Source of the DNA: JACCXG01 sp963836735
GTDB taxonomy: Bacteria > Acidobacteriota > Vicinamibacteria > Vicinamibacterales > 2-12-FULL-66-21
Direction: 5' to 3'
Assembly: GCA_963836735.1 (NCBI GenBank)
Contig: CAWIKP010000029.1
Coordinates: 124,001-188,000 of the forward strand
DNA: 64,000 nt
Notes under the pieces: generated by a model
The model's database searches: none
What the model was told of the DNA's origin: nothing
What the model saw: the letters and a program-made list of their open reading frames with translations, nothing else
In this document: one piece after another, positions 50,094 through 58,450 of the stretch
Layout of the letters: the number at the start of each line of letters is the position of its first letter
How positions within the stretch are numbered: position 1 is the first letter of the stretch
Program-made: the position numbers and the translations under genes

Positions 50094-51112
50094 GTCAGCC
50101 CATCCGCTACGCCGCGGCGGCCTGCCAGACCGACCTGCCGAATCCGCTCGATCGGCTCGCGATGCGGCACAACACCGACCGCATGCTGGCGATGATCGAC
50201 GCCGCGGTTGCAGGAACCGCGCCGTTTCTTCCGGTCCGGCTCGTCGTGTTTCCGGAGTTCGCTCACGCCGCGCCGGTGTTTCCGACCGTCGCCGAGCTGC
50301 TCGACAAGCTCGCGCTCCCGATCCCGAACGAGCACACCGATCGGCTCGAGGGCAAAGCGCGCGAGCACGGGATCTACATCCAGACCGGCTCGATGATCGA
50401 GGTCGACCCGCGCTGGCCGGATGTCGTGTTCAACACCACTTGCCTGCTCGGACCCGAGGGGCTGCTCTATAAGTACCGCAAGGTCAATCCGTGGATCCCG
50501 TACGAGGTCCACGCCAGTCCCCACGACATCGCCGGATATCCGGACCCGCTCTTTCCGGTCGCGGACACGCCAATCGGGCGGATCGGTTGCGCGATCTGTT
50601 ACGACTGGCTGTTTCCCGAGGCGATGCGGCAACTGACCGCCAACGGGGCCGAAGTGCTCGTGAGGGTTTCCGCGTACATGGATCCCTGGGGCGCGACCGA
50701 GCCGATGAACTGGTGGACGATCGTGAACCGCTGCCGCGCGCTCGAGAACACGGCCTTCGTGGTCGCGGCCAACCAGGGCGCGAGCCTGCGTCACTATCCG
50801 CCGTACTCGTGGCCCGGCGGCAGTCAAATCGTCGACTTCGACGGCCGCCTGCTCGGCGAGGCTTCCCCGGGCCCGGGCGAGCGCATCGTCGTGGCGCCGA
50901 TCGACATCACCGCGCTTCGTCACGAGCGGGACACCAGGCGCGGGCATCACATGCTCGCGCATCTCAGGACGGAGGCCTATCCGGTCTACGCGTCGCCGCA
51001 GTACCCACCCGCGGCGCGAACCGCGGCGCACGCGGCGGCGCTGTCGTTCGAGCGGAACGTCGAGCTGATCGAAGCGGCCAAGCGTCGCACCGCGATCGTG
51101 GAGCAGGCATGA
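50090..51112 (+). CDS. Carbon-nitrogen hydrolase (nitrilase superfamily amidase), 340 aa
   Basis: Catalytic triad in place: E56 in VVFPEFAHA, K131 in LLYKYRKVNPW and C170 in GCAICYDWLFPEA. A further WTIVNRCRALENTAFVVAAN block is typical of aliphatic amidase, formamidase or carbamoylputrescine-amidase relatives. No signal peptide is present, so it is cytoplasmic although its operon partners are exported. Start ATG overlaps the stop of the CRTAC1 gene (ATGA). It hydrolyses an amide or N-carbamoyl compound; the substrate is not determinable here. Followed within 11 bp by repeat element 12. Confidence 0.87.
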   Translation: MSQPIRYAAAACQTDLPNPLDRLAMRHNTDRMLAMIDAAVAGTAPFLPVRLVVFPEFAHAAPVFPTVAELLDKLALPIPNEHTDRLEGKAREHGIYIQTGSMIEVDPRWPDVVFNTTCLLGPEGLLYKYRKVNPWIPYEVHASPHDIAGYPDPLFPVADTPIGRIGCAICYDWLFPEAMRQLTANGAEVLVRVSAYMDPWGATEPMNWWTIVNRCRALENTAFVVAANQGASLRHYPPYSWPGGSQIVDFDGRLLGEASPGPGERIVVAPIDITALRHERDTRRGHHMLAHLRTEAYPVYASPQYPPAARTAAHAAALSFERNVELIEAAKRRTAIVEQA

Positions 51113-51122
51113 CAAGTTTTAA

Positions 51123-51281
51123 CGACAACTCCCAACTCCCAACTTCCAACTTCCAACGGGAGGCCTTCGAACCGCGTGGGTTGAAGGCGCAAGGACTGGC
51201 CATTGGGCGCGACTTCCAGCCAGATGATTCGAAGGACTCCCGTTGGGAGTTGGGAGTTGGGAGTTGGGAATTGGTAGTTGA
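51123..51281. repeat. Inverted repeat with CCAACTC arms (element 12), G-quadruplex-like arm
   Basis: The left arm has CTCCCAACTCCCAACTTCCA units; the right arm (51243-51270) has four GGG tracts spaced by AGTT, a canonical G-quadruplex pattern. The inner palindrome is CCTTCGAACCGCGTGGGTTG against GCCAGATGATTCGAAGG. It separates the amidase from the MOSC gene. Confidence 0.87.
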
Positions 51282-51299
51282 TCTACCTGTGAGTATTTG

Positions 51300-51752
51300 A
51301 TGTCCGGACGGCTCGAGCGCATCTGGCTGAAGCGCGCCGTCCGCGGTCCGATGGATCCGGTCGACAGCGCCACACTCGTCGAGGGGAAGGGCGTCGAAGA
51401 CAGCGCCAACTTCGGCAGCCATCGCCAGGTGACCGTGATCGCGCTGGAGCGCTGGCTCGAGGTCATGGCGGGGCTGGAGGCGGAGGTGGACCCGTCCGCG
51501 CGCCGCGCCGATCTGTTGGTGTCGGGCGTGGATCTCGAACGCAGCCGCGGCCGGCTGTTGACGGTCGGCGACTGCGTGATTCTGATTGGCGGCGAGGTCC
51601 GGCCCTGCGAGCGGATGGACGAGGCATTCCTGGGACTGCGTGATGCACTGGCGCCGCTCTGGGGCGGCGGTGCGTGGGGCGAGGTGCTGCGCGGCGGCCC
51701 GATCGCCGTCGGCGACCGGGTGTCATGGCATGGTGAGCTGTTCGAACAGTGA
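51300..51752 (+). CDS. MOSC-domain protein, 150 aa
   Basis: A compact beta protein resembling the MOSC family, the C-terminal domain of molybdenum-cofactor sulfurases: LKRAVRGPMDPVDSATLVEG near the N-terminus, VIALERWLEVMAGLEAEVDP, and LTVGDCVILIGGEVRPCERM, with the conserved cysteine context RPCERM. Predicted sulfur-carrier or metal-sulfur role by family analogy only. Start ATG at 51300 just after the repeat. The stop TGA overlaps a GTG (GTGA), but ATG at 51761 is better for the next gene. Confidence 0.75.
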   Translation: MSGRLERIWLKRAVRGPMDPVDSATLVEGKGVEDSANFGSHRQVTVIALERWLEVMAGLEAEVDPSARRADLLVSGVDLERSRGRLLTVGDCVILIGGEVRPCERMDEAFLGLRDALAPLWGGGAWGEVLRGGPIAVGDRVSWHGELFEQ

Positions 51753-51760
51753 GGCGACAG

Positions 51761-52226
51761 ATGCGAGGCTCGAGTCTGATCGGAACGGCGCTGCTCGGGG
51801 TGGCGCTCGCGCTGGCGAGTCCGGCGGCGCAGCAGAAGAAGGCGGACACCGAAGCGGCGATCCACGACGTCGTCAGGAACTATGTCGCGGCCCGGGAACG
51901 CGGCAATGCAGTGGAGCTCGGCGCGCTCTTCACGGCCGACGCCGATCAGCTGACGTCTTCCGGCGAGTGGCGGCGAGGCCGGGACGAGCTGGTGAAGGGC
52001 ACGCTGGCCTCATCGAAGAGCAATGCCGGCGCGAGAACCATCACCATCAAGACCGTCCGGTTTCCCGCGGCTGATGTGGCGATCGCGGACGGCGAGTACC
52101 GTCATCGCGGCCACTTCGGCCGGCGCCGCTCGCAACATGTGGACCTCGTTCGTTCTCATTCGCAGCGAGGGGCGCTGGAGGATCAGCGCCATCCGCAACA
52201 TGCTTCCCGCGGCGCCCGCCTCGTAG
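51761..52226 (+). CDS. Secreted SnoaL-like / DUF4440-type small protein (one frame break)
   Basis: ATG at 51761 has GAGG seven bases upstream. A signal peptide (LIGTALLGVALALASPAAQ) is followed by EAAIHDVVRNYVAARERGNA, ALFTADADQLTSSGEWRRG and, after a frame break near 52098-52105, NMWTSFVLIRSEGRWRISAI. This is the NTF2/SnoaL-type cone fold of SgcJ/EcaC-like and DUF4440 proteins. No catalytic residues can be assigned. About 155 residues when joined. Lies 8 bp after the MOSC gene, so co-transcription is likely. Confidence 0.68.
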
Positions 52227-52283
52227 ACCGTGGCGTCCGGGATCCGAAACTCGAGCCTGTACAATCTGGCGACAGGAGGGTGA

Positions 52284-53186
52284 GTGGGGCGACGGGTTGT
52301 CTGGGTCCTTCTGATCGTGGGAGTGCTGCTGGCTGGTGCCGGTGCATGGGTGACGCTGCGGGCGCGCGAAGAAGGCCAGGACCCCAGGAAGCCGGCGATC
52401 CCAACCTGGGTTGGGAGAAAGCCGGCCCCCCTGGCACCGCGGGTGCGCGCGCAACAGGCGCGCGCCGGGCTGTTCGCCGAGCTCCAGCCGGTCAAGCTCG
52501 CCAACTGTGAGTTCGCCCGATACGGAGAGGGGAACGACGGTGGCTATCTGGCCTGCGGCAACCTCCTCAAGGACGTCCAGGCGGCGTATTCCTACGGGAT
52601 TTCCGGATATGACGGCTGGGGATGCGAGGTCTCGACCGAGCTCAAGGTCCCCGTCCATCAGTACGACTGCTTCGATACCCGTCAACCGTCCTGCCCGACC
52701 GGCAAAACGGTGTTCCATGCCGAGTGCATCGCCGCCTCCCAAAGCACCGATCCCGATGGCCGGGTTTTCGATTCGATGCAGAGCCAGTTCGCCAGGAACG
52801 GGGATGCCGGCAAGCATGTCATCGTGAAGATGGACGTCGAAGGCGCGGAGTGGGACAGCATGATGAGCACGCCCGACGCAGTCTTCGAGAACATCGACCA
52901 GATGATTTTCGAGTTTCACGGGGTCGATAGGGACATCCTGCGGTCGCTCGAGGTCGTGCTCAAGTTGAAGAAGTTCTTCTACGTCGCCAACCTGCACATC
53001 AACAATTACAGTTGCTGGCCGGGTCTGTATCCGTTTGCGGGGTGGGCGTACGAAGTGACGTTCGTCAGCAAGCGTCTGGCGAAGCTGGATCCCGGCGGCG
53101 GTGAGGTCACGCTGCCCAATCCGCTGGATGCGCCGAACAACCCGTCGGCCCCCGATTGCCAGGTCCCGCCCGGACCGCTCCGATAA
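52284..53186 (+). CDS. Membrane-anchored FkbM-like methyltransferase-fold protein, 300 aa
   Basis: GTG at 52284. A single N-terminal membrane helix (VVWVLLIVGVLLAGAGAWVT) is followed by a basic linker and a Rossmann-like methyltransferase region with YSYGISGYDGWGCEVSTELK, then HVIVKMDVEGAEWDSMMSTP, the hallmark DVEGAE of the FkbM/METTL24-type group. Several cysteines (WGCEV, YDCFD, PSCPT, AECIAA) suggest an extracytoplasmic or disulfide-bearing domain, unusual for a SAM-dependent enzyme. The substrate is unknown. Followed by 239 bp without a recognised feature. Confidence 0.7.
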   Translation: MGRRVVWVLLIVGVLLAGAGAWVTLRAREEGQDPRKPAIPTWVGRKPAPLAPRVRAQQARAGLFAELQPVKLANCEFARYGEGNDGGYLACGNLLKDVQAAYSYGISGYDGWGCEVSTELKVPVHQYDCFDTRQPSCPTGKTVFHAECIAASQSTDPDGRVFDSMQSQFARNGDAGKHVIVKMDVEGAEWDSMMSTPDAVFENIDQMIFEFHGVDRDILRSLEVVLKLKKFFYVANLHINNYSCWPGLYPFAGWAYEVTFVSKRLAKLDPGGGEVTLPNPLDAPNNPSAPDCQVPPGPLR

Positions 53187-53425
53187 GCGAGGCGGGCTGC
53201 CATCCGGGCAGGCGGCGGGGCGACCTCAGCTGGTTGCCGTCAGAAACGCACCGGAAAAGCTGACAAGTTGAGGTTTACTGGCCGATAACTGTAAGACTAA
53301 TGTCTTCCCAGGGGAGGACTTTTATCCGAGCGCTGACGCAATTTCTGGCAATATCAGCAAATGGGGGCGGCACGTCCTTGGCGTTGGTTCGCTTCCTGTA
53401 ACCAGAATCGATCTACCGAGGTTTT

Positions 53426-54286
53426 ATGGGATTCATGCGCCGGGTCCGGCTGAGCCGTTCTGGTGCCGAGAGCGACACCGCGGCGGAAGCGGCAGGCCTG
53501 GAGGCTTTCGGAACCGAAGAAACCATGGCTGAGGCCCCCGCAAGCGAGGGGCCGAAGGGGTCTCAGCAGGTGCGGATTGCGATCGCCGTGTTGACGGCGC
53601 TGGTGCTGATCGAAGCCGTGCCGGCGGCGTTGTGGCTCCGCGCCCGGCTCCGGCCGCCGGTGGTCGCCGAGCCCGTGGCGGCAGCCGCGCTGCCCGCGGC
53701 AGCTGCGATTCCCCTCGCGTCGTGCGAGTCGACGCCAGCCCCTTCCTCCGCGGCGCCGGCCCCTGTAACGGCACCCGCGGCAACGACAGGCGTCGCGAAA
53801 GGGTCGGCCCCCTCTGGCGGCAAGACCGATGCGGTCCCGGCTGTCACCGCTCCGGTTGAGAAATCCATGCTGGCCGGATCCGTAGCGGTGACCGCCCCTG
53901 TGCCGATGCAGGTCCTCCTGAAGGGCCGTGTCGTTGCGACGACCGAGGCTGAATCCTTCATGCTGCCGGTTGGCACCCAGGAGCTCGAGTTCGTCAATCA
54001 GAACGTCGGCTACCGCGCCCGCAGAACGGTCACGGTCCAGGCGGGCAAAACGACGACGGTGCGTCTCGATCCGCCAACCGGTACCGTGAACATCAACGCG
54101 GTGCCGTGGGCGGAGGTCTGGATGGACGGCCAGCGCCTCGGCGAGACACCGCTCGGCAACTTGCAGGTGCCCATCGGCACACGCGAGCTGATCTTCCGGC
54201 ATCCGGATTTCGGCGAGCGCCGCGCCACGGTATTCGTGACCCTGAAGGAACCTGCCCGTATCAGCATGGACCTGAGGAAGAAATGA
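53426..54286 (+). CDS. PEGA-domain protein with one membrane helix, 286 aa
   Basis: A cytoplasmic N-terminus (residues 1-48), one membrane helix (IAIAVLTALVLIEAVPAALW), then a long Pro/Ala/Ser-rich linker. Two PEGA-like repeats make the C-terminal half: MQVLLKGRVVATTEAESFML and VNINAVPWAEVWMDGQRLGE, the latter in the GTVxINxxPxAxVxxDGxxxG pattern, with LQVPIGTRELIFRHPDFGER. PEGA domains bind surface or envelope structures. Overlaps the next gene by 4 bp (ATGA), so the two act together. Confidence 0.83.
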   Translation: MGFMRRVRLSRSGAESDTAAEAAGLEAFGTEETMAEAPASEGPKGSQQVRIAIAVLTALVLIEAVPAALWLRARLRPPVVAEPVAAAALPAAAAIPLASCESTPAPSSAAPAPVTAPAATTGVAKGSAPSGGKTDAVPAVTAPVEKSMLAGSVAVTAPVPMQVLLKGRVVATTEAESFMLPVGTQELEFVNQNVGYRARRTVTVQAGKTTTVRLDPPTGTVNINAVPWAEVWMDGQRLGETPLGNLQVPIGTRELIFRHPDFGERRATVFVTLKEPARISMDLRKK

Positions 54287-55200
54287 GAACGCTGTTGATC
54301 GTGTTCGTGTTTCTCAGTGCCCCCTGGCTGACGGTCGGTGCCGCGGCGCAGTCCGACCTCAGCGACGCGAAGACGCAATACGAGGAAGCCGCGTACGAAG
54401 ACGCGCTGACGACGCTGACGAAGGCGTCGGCGTCGACGCCGGCCGATCGAGTGCAGCTCGAACAATATCGGGCGCTTTGCCTGATCGCCCTCGGCCGGCT
54501 GCCCGAAGCCGAACGCGCGGTTGCGGCGCTCGTCAACGCCGATCCGATGTATGTACCAGCGCCCTCGGTCGCCTCGCCACGAGTGCTCGCGATGGTCGCG
54601 GAAATCCGCCGGAAGGAACTGCCCGCTGTGACGCGGCGGGTGCTCGACAGCGGCCGCGCGGCGTACGAAGCGAAGAACATCGCCCTGGCGCAGCGCCAGT
54701 TCGATCTGCTGCTCAAGCTGCTCGACGATCCGGCAATGGAGGGGCGTCCCGAACGCGAAGATCTGCGGGCCGTGGCAAAGGGCTTCAGCACGCTGCTCGT
54801 CGCGGCGCCCGCGCCGCGTCCCGCGCCGCCGTCCGAACCCGAACGGCCGGCGCCCTCGTCGGCGGCGCCCGCGTCATCCTCGTCATCCGCGCCGGCCGCG
54901 GCCAGCACGTTCGTTCCCGCCGCGGTGATTCAGGAAACCCTGCCGGTCTGGACGCCGCCGAATCCTTCAATCGCCAGGAACCAGTACGACGGAGCGGTCA
55001 AGGTGCAGATCGGAACCGATGGACGCGTGAAGGCCGCGACCATCGATCGGCCGTCGCATCCGGCCTACGATGCCATTCTGCTGAACACGGCGCGGTCGTG
55101 GCTCTATAAGCCCGCGACGCAGAACGGCACGCCGATCGAATCCGAACGGATCATCGCCGTCCGCCTTCGCCCGCGGACCGAGCAGGGCGCGGTGCGGTAG
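54283..55200 (+). CDS. Periplasmic TPR-like protein with TonB-type C-terminal domain, 305 aa
   Basis: A signal peptide ends at VGAAAQ. The first half has helical TPR-like repeats (DAKTQYEEAAYEDALTTLTK, LPEAERAVAALVNADPMYVP, GRAAYEAKNIALAQRQFDLL). A Pro/Ala/Ser linker follows, then a C-terminal region with KVQIGTDGRVKAATIDRPSH, LLNTARSWLYKPATQNGTPI and RIIAVRLRPR, which matches the TonB C-terminal fold. No TonB membrane anchor is present. Forms a coupled pair with the PEGA-domain gene. A link to envelope energy transduction is inferred. Confidence 0.75.
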   Translation: MRTLLIVFVFLSAPWLTVGAAAQSDLSDAKTQYEEAAYEDALTTLTKASASTPADRVQLEQYRALCLIALGRLPEAERAVAALVNADPMYVPAPSVASPRVLAMVAEIRRKELPAVTRRVLDSGRAAYEAKNIALAQRQFDLLLKLLDDPAMEGRPEREDLRAVAKGFSTLLVAAPAPRPAPPSEPERPAPSSAAPASSSSSAPAAASTFVPAAVIQETLPVWTPPNPSIARNQYDGAVKVQIGTDGRVKAATIDRPSHPAYDAILLNTARSWLYKPATQNGTPIESERIIAVRLRPRTEQGAVR

Positions 55201-55234
55201 CGCCCTCGCGCCGCCACCCGCTTCACCGCGATTC

Positions 55235-55271
55235 CCGAGAGCCGCCGGGTCCCCCGCGCGGCTCTCGGTTT
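55235..55271 (+). terminator. Intrinsic terminator after the PEGA/TonB-C pair
   Basis: CCGAGAGCCGC pairs with GCGGCTCTCGG across 12 bases, followed by TTTGT. An 11-bp GC-rich stem with a short U-rich tail, 34 bp past the stop. Confidence 0.7.
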
Positions 55272-55328
55272 GTACGGTCTAATGCTGCTTGAACTCCCGG
55301 ACGCGGACGCCCGGACCACCGGACCCAG

Positions 55329-56633
55329 ATGTTTCCGATCAGCATGACCACCCTCGACCATTTCACCGCTTCGGTGGCCTGTCCCGGCTGCGGGCAGGTG
55401 CAATGGGCAGCTTTGCCAGACGCGATCAGATGCGCCCGCTGCGGCAGCGAATACCCCGTTGTCGAAGGCGTGCTCGATCTCACCGGTGCCTGCGACGACG
55501 CCGTCATCCGCCGCGAGCGAGAAGCAGCGTGCGAGACCGAGCGCGATCCGAGCCTGGGGGGCATCAACGAGCAGTTCGAGGATCTCGCGGCCGTGGATGG
55601 ACCGTTGAAATCGGCCATACTGGCGCTGCCGTATGGCGATGGCTCGAAGTATTACCGCGAGCCCGGGTATTTCTGGAACGTCCACGGTTCGGTTGCGGCG
55701 TTCGATTTCCTGCTGGCCCATCTCGAAGCGAGGCCCGGCCAGCGGCTGCTCGATCTCGGCGCCGACCTGACGTGGTCCACGGCCCACATGGCAAGGCGCG
55801 GGCTGCAGTGCACCGCCATGGACATCAATCATCACCTCGCAGCGGGCCGTCTGTTTTCGGACCACTACGGTGTTGCTTACAGCCTGATCCGGGCCGACAT
55901 GAGTCGCGCGTCGTTCCGCGACGAGGCATTCGACGTCGTGCTCGCGATCAACGCGCTGCATCATGTGTCCGACCTCCAGCAGGTGGCGTCGAACATCGCC
56001 CGCGTCCTGAGGCGCGGGGGGCGCCTGGCCTTCGTCGAGCCGTACTGCGCAAACGAGGAGGATAGGAGCCGCTTCGGGGCGGCCCAGATCGAGGCAGGCA
56101 TCAACGAACATACCTACCTGTTGCAGGAGTGGCACCAGGCGTTCACGCGGGTTGGCCTCGCGGTCAGGATTCACCGCATCTGCGATTCCTTCGCGGCTGT
56201 GTACGAGAAGGCCAATGCGGCCGTCCCAGCCGCCGACCCTGATCTCTTTTCGGGGTTCTATCGGGGGACCCTGTCGGCAGTGACCACCCCGCCGTGGGAG
56301 GTTGGGTCTGCAGACCCGGCAGCTATCATTCAAATCCGCAACGCCGGCAATGGAGTGTGGTGTGAGCAGTCGGTGTTTCCGGTGCGGGCGAGCTACCACT
56401 TGTATCGCATGGATGCCGGCGCGCGTGTCCCGGTCTCATTCGACAATTCCAGGACGGTGCTGCCGTCGGAGATCACGCCCGGTGGCCAGCTGACCGTGAC
56501 GCTGCAGATTTCACACCCTGCGCAACCGGGCGAGTACGTCGCGGAGGTCGATCTCGTGCACGAAGGCGTCCGCTGGTTCTCCGAACGGGGCCTGCGGCCT
56601 CTGCTCCTGACCTTCAGCGTTGGCTCTGACTGA
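55329..56633 (+). CDS. SAM-dependent methyltransferase with zinc ribbon and Ig-like C-terminal domain, 434 aa
   Basis: The N-terminus has a four-cysteine zinc ribbon, ACPGCG...IRCARCGSEYPVV (residues 18-45). A class I methyltransferase follows: LLDLGADLTWSTAHMARRGL (motif I), then AFDVVLAINALHHVSDLQQ and VLRRGGRLAFVEPY. The last 100 residues (NAGNGVWCEQSVF, SFDNSRTVLPSEITPGGQLT, PGEYVAEVDLVHEGVRWFSE) form a beta-rich Ig-like domain found at the end of sugar-modifying enzymes. Methylation of a glycan or nucleotide-sugar intermediate is plausible, not shown. ATG at 55344 is a possible alternative start. Confidence 0.8.
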   Translation: MFPISMTTLDHFTASVACPGCGQVQWAALPDAIRCARCGSEYPVVEGVLDLTGACDDAVIRREREAACETERDPSLGGINEQFEDLAAVDGPLKSAILALPYGDGSKYYREPGYFWNVHGSVAAFDFLLAHLEARPGQRLLDLGADLTWSTAHMARRGLQCTAMDINHHLAAGRLFSDHYGVAYSLIRADMSRASFRDEAFDVVLAINALHHVSDLQQVASNIARVLRRGGRLAFVEPYCANEEDRSRFGAAQIEAGINEHTYLLQEWHQAFTRVGLAVRIHRICDSFAAVYEKANAAVPAADPDLFSGFYRGTLSAVTTPPWEVGSADPAAIIQIRNAGNGVWCEQSVFPVRASYHLYRMDAGARVPVSFDNSRTVLPSEITPGGQLTVTLQISHPAQPGEYVAEVDLVHEGVRWFSERGLRPLLLTFSVGSD

Positions 56634-56647
56634 CGGGCCGCGCCCCG

Positions 56648-57253
56648 ATGCTCCTCTACAGGTCCTGCGGCCCCAAAGGCGTGTCGATCCTGCGGGAGCG
56701 ATCAATCTGGCTCGCCGACCCGGCGAGCTATGACGATCCCTTCGAGCCGGAGTCCGGTGCTCTCGTGCTCTCGCTCAGCGCCAGGCGGGACAGCGTCCCG
56801 ATGTGGCGGCAGTACGCGGCCGGCCATACGGGATTGGTCATCGGCTTCGATGCGATGCAGGGCATCCTGACTGGCGAATTTCAGCACGAGTACCGGCTCG
56901 CTCCGCTCGTCTACACGTCGGTGCGTCCGGAGGCGGACGCCGCGCGGTCTGTCCTGGTGAAGTCCGACGACTGGGAGCACGAAGACGAATGGCGGATTGT
57001 CGACGCGAACCTGCGTGGCTGCGCAGAGCCGATTGATCCGGATCGACGGACTCATTGGCGCTGTGCGATCCGGCCGGCGAGCGTCCAGGAAGTGATCCTC
57101 GGCTGCCGCGCGGGGAACACCCTACGGGAAGAGATCATCGCGGCGCTGGGGCATGTCGACTTTCACCACGTCTCGGTATTTCGGGCAGTCGCGGACCAAC
57201 GGAGCTTCTGTTTGAGCCTGGTTGAAGAGTCCCGTGAATTGCGCCGGACCTGA
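56648..57253 (+). CDS. DUF2971 family protein, 201 aa
   Basis: Matches DUF2971 by its order of blocks: LYRSCGPKGVSILRERSIWL, ADPASYDDPFE, SLSARRDSVPMWRQYAAGHT with GLVIGFD, and WEHEDEWRIVDANLRG. This family is seen next to toxin or defence genes in many bacteria and has been suggested to be ADP-ribosyltransferase-like, but its role is unsettled. No signal peptide. It lies 14 bp after the methyltransferase gene, so it may be a partner in the same transcript rather than defence. Confidence 0.78.
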   Translation: MLLYRSCGPKGVSILRERSIWLADPASYDDPFEPESGALVLSLSARRDSVPMWRQYAAGHTGLVIGFDAMQGILTGEFQHEYRLAPLVYTSVRPEADAARSVLVKSDDWEHEDEWRIVDANLRGCAEPIDPDRRTHWRCAIRPASVQEVILGCRAGNTLREEIIAALGHVDFHHVSVFRAVADQRSFCLSLVEESRELRRT

Positions 57254-57300
57254 TCGGCAAGGCAACACCGTCGCTCCGTCACGACCAGCGGTGCAGTAGG

Positions 57301-58125
57301 ATGACGCGAATGTGGGGCGCGGCCGTCCTGGCGCTCGCTGTCGCCGGCGCGCTGGCGCTGATCTGGTTCGGCCAGCGCCGGCTGATCTACTTTCCCGACC
57401 GGAAGGTTCCTCCACCAGCTGCTGCCGGCCTCAGGAACGTAGAAGCCGTCGAGATGCCTCTCGAAGACGGCGGCACACTGCACGGCTGGTTTCTGCCCGG
57501 CCCCGTTCAACCGGCCCGGTTCACCGTCATCGTCTTCAATGGGAACGCCGGCAACCGCGCACATCGCGTCCCCCTGGCGGCGGCGCTAGGCCGACACGGC
57601 CTGGCGGTGCTGCTGTTCGACTATCGTGGATATGGCGACAACGCCGGCAGCCCTACGCAGCAGGGCCTCGAAGCCGATGCCCGCGCGGCACGTGCCTACG
57701 TCTCCGGCCGCGCCGATGTGCGTCCCGATCGCATCGTCTACTTCGGCGAATCGCTCGGAACCGCCGTTGCCACCATCCTTGCGAGCCGACATCCGCCAGC
57801 CGCGCTGATTCTGCGGTCGCCGTTCACCTCACTCGCGGAGGTCGGGCGGATTCATTACCCGATCCTGCCGGTTCGCTGGCTGCTGAAGGATCGATTCGCG
57901 GCGGCCGACGCGATCGCCGCCGTGCGCTCGCCGGTGCTCGTCATTGCCGGGGATCGTGACAGCATCGTGCCATTCGAACTGAGTCAGCGGCTCTTCGACC
58001 GGGTTACCGCCCGGAAGGAGATGGTGGTCGTGCGGTGGGCCGATCACAACGATCAGGCGCTGCTCGACGGCGAGCAGATGATCCAGTCGACTGCCGGCTT
58101 CCTCGAGCGCATCGAGCAGCAGTGA
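57301..58125 (+). CDS. Alpha/beta-hydrolase, Bem46/ABHD13-like, membrane-anchored, 274 aa
   Basis: The N-terminal hydrophobic segment (AAVLALAVAGALALIWFG) anchors the enzyme. Then FNGNAGNRAHRVPLA (oxyanion region), LLFDYRGYGDNAGSPTQQG, nucleophile elbow VYFGESLGTAVATIL, the acid in LVIAGDRDSIVPFELS, and histidine WADHNDQAL. These residues and the order fit the Bem46/ABHD12-13 group of serine hydrolases, probably acting on lipids or small esters at the outer face of the membrane. Intact and of normal length. Confidence 0.85.
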   Translation: MTRMWGAAVLALAVAGALALIWFGQRRLIYFPDRKVPPPAAAGLRNVEAVEMPLEDGGTLHGWFLPGPVQPARFTVIVFNGNAGNRAHRVPLAAALGRHGLAVLLFDYRGYGDNAGSPTQQGLEADARAARAYVSGRADVRPDRIVYFGESLGTAVATILASRHPPAALILRSPFTSLAEVGRIHYPILPVRWLLKDRFAAADAIAAVRSPVLVIAGDRDSIVPFELSQRLFDRVTARKEMVVVRWADHNDQALLDGEQMIQSTAGFLERIEQQ

Positions 58126-58201
58126 TGGGGCGCCCGGCTCGTGCTCGGATTACACTTACTGCCGCTTCGAATTGCGGCCGATTCGAGAGAGGAGCTGACC
58201 C

Positions 58202-58429
58202 ATGTCGATCGTCGACGATCTGGTGGAGAACCTGATCGAACGGAATGCCATCAGGCTCAACGGCACGTTCACTGTCACGCTGATCGACGGCGGCATCGCC
58301 TTGAAGGGGCAGGTCCTCTCCGCGCTGCGCGATCAGCGGAAGAACAAGGACGTGCTCAACGTCAACGCGCCGATCGATGCCGAGATCTCGGTCGGTGAGA
58401 TTGTCATCCCGTTGCCACAGATTCGATGA
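58202..58429 (+). CDS. Small unknown protein A, 75 aa
   Basis: ATG at 58202 is preceded by GAGAGGAG. The protein begins with an amphipathic helix (MSIVDDLVENLIERNAIRLN) and continues as alternating beta-rich segments (GTFTVTLIDGGIALKGQVLS, DAEISVGEIVIPLPQIR). There is no signal peptide or membrane helix. It is the first of three small genes in the same direction with short gaps (21 bp to the next). The even, charged composition and the ribosome site support a real gene. No family is recognised. Confidence 0.55.
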   Translation: MSIVDDLVENLIERNAIRLNGTFTVTLIDGGIALKGQVLSALRDQRKNKDVLNVNAPIDAEISVGEIVIPLPQIR

Positions 58430-58450
58430 GCGCCGCGGAGGGCCAGCGCC

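Noticed and set aside
51123..51281. Possible CRISPR array
   Set aside because: The repeat units are 7 bp and contiguous, arranged as two complementary arms, with no spacers of regular length and no cas genes.
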